Below are positions 42,047 to 42,168 of a stretch of DNA of 42,168 nucleotides, piece after piece. The notes below the pieces were generated by a model. It searched no databases and was not told the origin of the DNA. It was given only the letters and a program-made list of their open reading frames with translations. Made by a program: the position numbers and the translations under genes. Within the stretch, counting starts at the first letter, position 1; each line of letters starts with the position of its first letter. The stretch is from assembly GCF_000472865.1 (NCBI RefSeq), contig NZ_AXAP01000070.1, positions 1 through 42,168 of the forward strand, written 5' to 3'. Origin of the DNA: Bradyrhizobium elkanii WSM2783 (GTDB lineage Bacteria; Pseudomonadota; Alphaproteobacteria; Rhizobiales; Xanthobacteraceae).

Positions 42047-42168
42047 ATGACCGACGAGGCAATGAGCCCGTTGCGCCGGCGCATGATCGAAGACATGACG
42101 ATCCGCAAGTTGGCCCCGAAGACCCAACATGACTACGTGCAAAGGGTCAAGAACTTCGCGGCGTTTCT
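42047..42168 (+). CDS. IS91-associated tyrosine recombinase, partial (runs off right edge)
   Basis: ATG 42047, with AGGAG seven bases upstream, encodes MTDEAMSPLRRRMIEDMTIR then KLAPKTQHDYVQRVKNFAAF. The MIEDMTIRKLAPKTQ-DY-VKNFAAF pattern is the N-terminal SAM-like core-binding domain of the site-specific integrases that accompany IS91-family transposases in rhizobia. The catalytic domain lies outside the window. Confidence 0.82.
   Translation, partial: MTDEAMSPLRRRMIEDMTIRKLAPKTQHDYVQRVKNFAAF

Overview
The window looks like accessory DNA of a GC-rich alphaproteobacterium, most likely Bradyrhizobium or a close relative. The evidence is a RepA / DUF2840 / S26-peptidase / lytic transglycosylase / ParB / DUF932 / DUF736 module typical of Rhizobiales integrative elements, a GTTC-N7-GTTC LexA box (the alphaproteobacterial SOS form), an AGCATGATC palindromic repeat of a kind common in Bradyrhizobium intergenic DNA, and IS66 and IS91-associated elements. 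Species is inferred, not proven.

Layout. 1-2952: a complete IS66-type element (tnpA, tnpB, tnpC) inserted at the downstream edge of a transfer operon. 2953-13430: backbone of a conjugative or integrative element, nearly all on the minus strand: ParB-like protein, DUF736, DUF932, DUF2285-type regulators (one frameshifted), an AlpA-like HTH protein, RepA, DUF2840, TraF-like signal peptidase and lytic transglycosylase, with one divergent XRE regulator. This part is rich in non-coding structure: two homologous ~220-nt leaders with compensatory stem changes in front of the DUF932 and ParB genes, three 23-bp iteron-like repeats after repA, an array of four hairpins, a UUCG terminator, and an ~80-bp tandem repeat before parB. 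13603-16131: an SOS-type region with a LexA box between a minus-strand pair (unknown protein plus secreted thermonuclease) and a plus-strand group containing an SRAP (YedK/HMCES) gene.

16363-21560: an amino-acid uptake and catabolism operon (ABC transporter, threonine dehydratase, aminotransferase, RidA) that is decaying: two enzymes carry single-base frameshifts and the binding-protein gene has lost its 5' half. 21764-24422: a zinc-ribbon gene, a frameshifted sulfite dehydrogenase with a truncated cytochrome partner, and an SDR oxidoreductase. 25242-32906: an intact catabolic locus, a BMP-family nucleoside-type ABC transporter divergent from isochorismatase-family hydrolase, amidase and TetR genes with overlapping ends.

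33535-36533: four same-strand genes of mostly unknown function, ending in a FtsH/M41-like HEAGH domain protein and a DUF3800 protein; this is the best candidate here for an undescribed multi-gene system. 36534-42168: gene fragments (ParB-like, DNA ligase), a second SRAP gene destroyed at its catalytic cysteine by a small inverted-repeat insertion plus two stops, small ORFs, secreted lipocalin-like and cupin proteins, an NAD-dependent epimerase-like protein, and at the right edge the start of an IS91-associated tyrosine recombinase. At least five genes differ from their expected form by one net base, so either the island is under active decay or residual sequencing indels are present.
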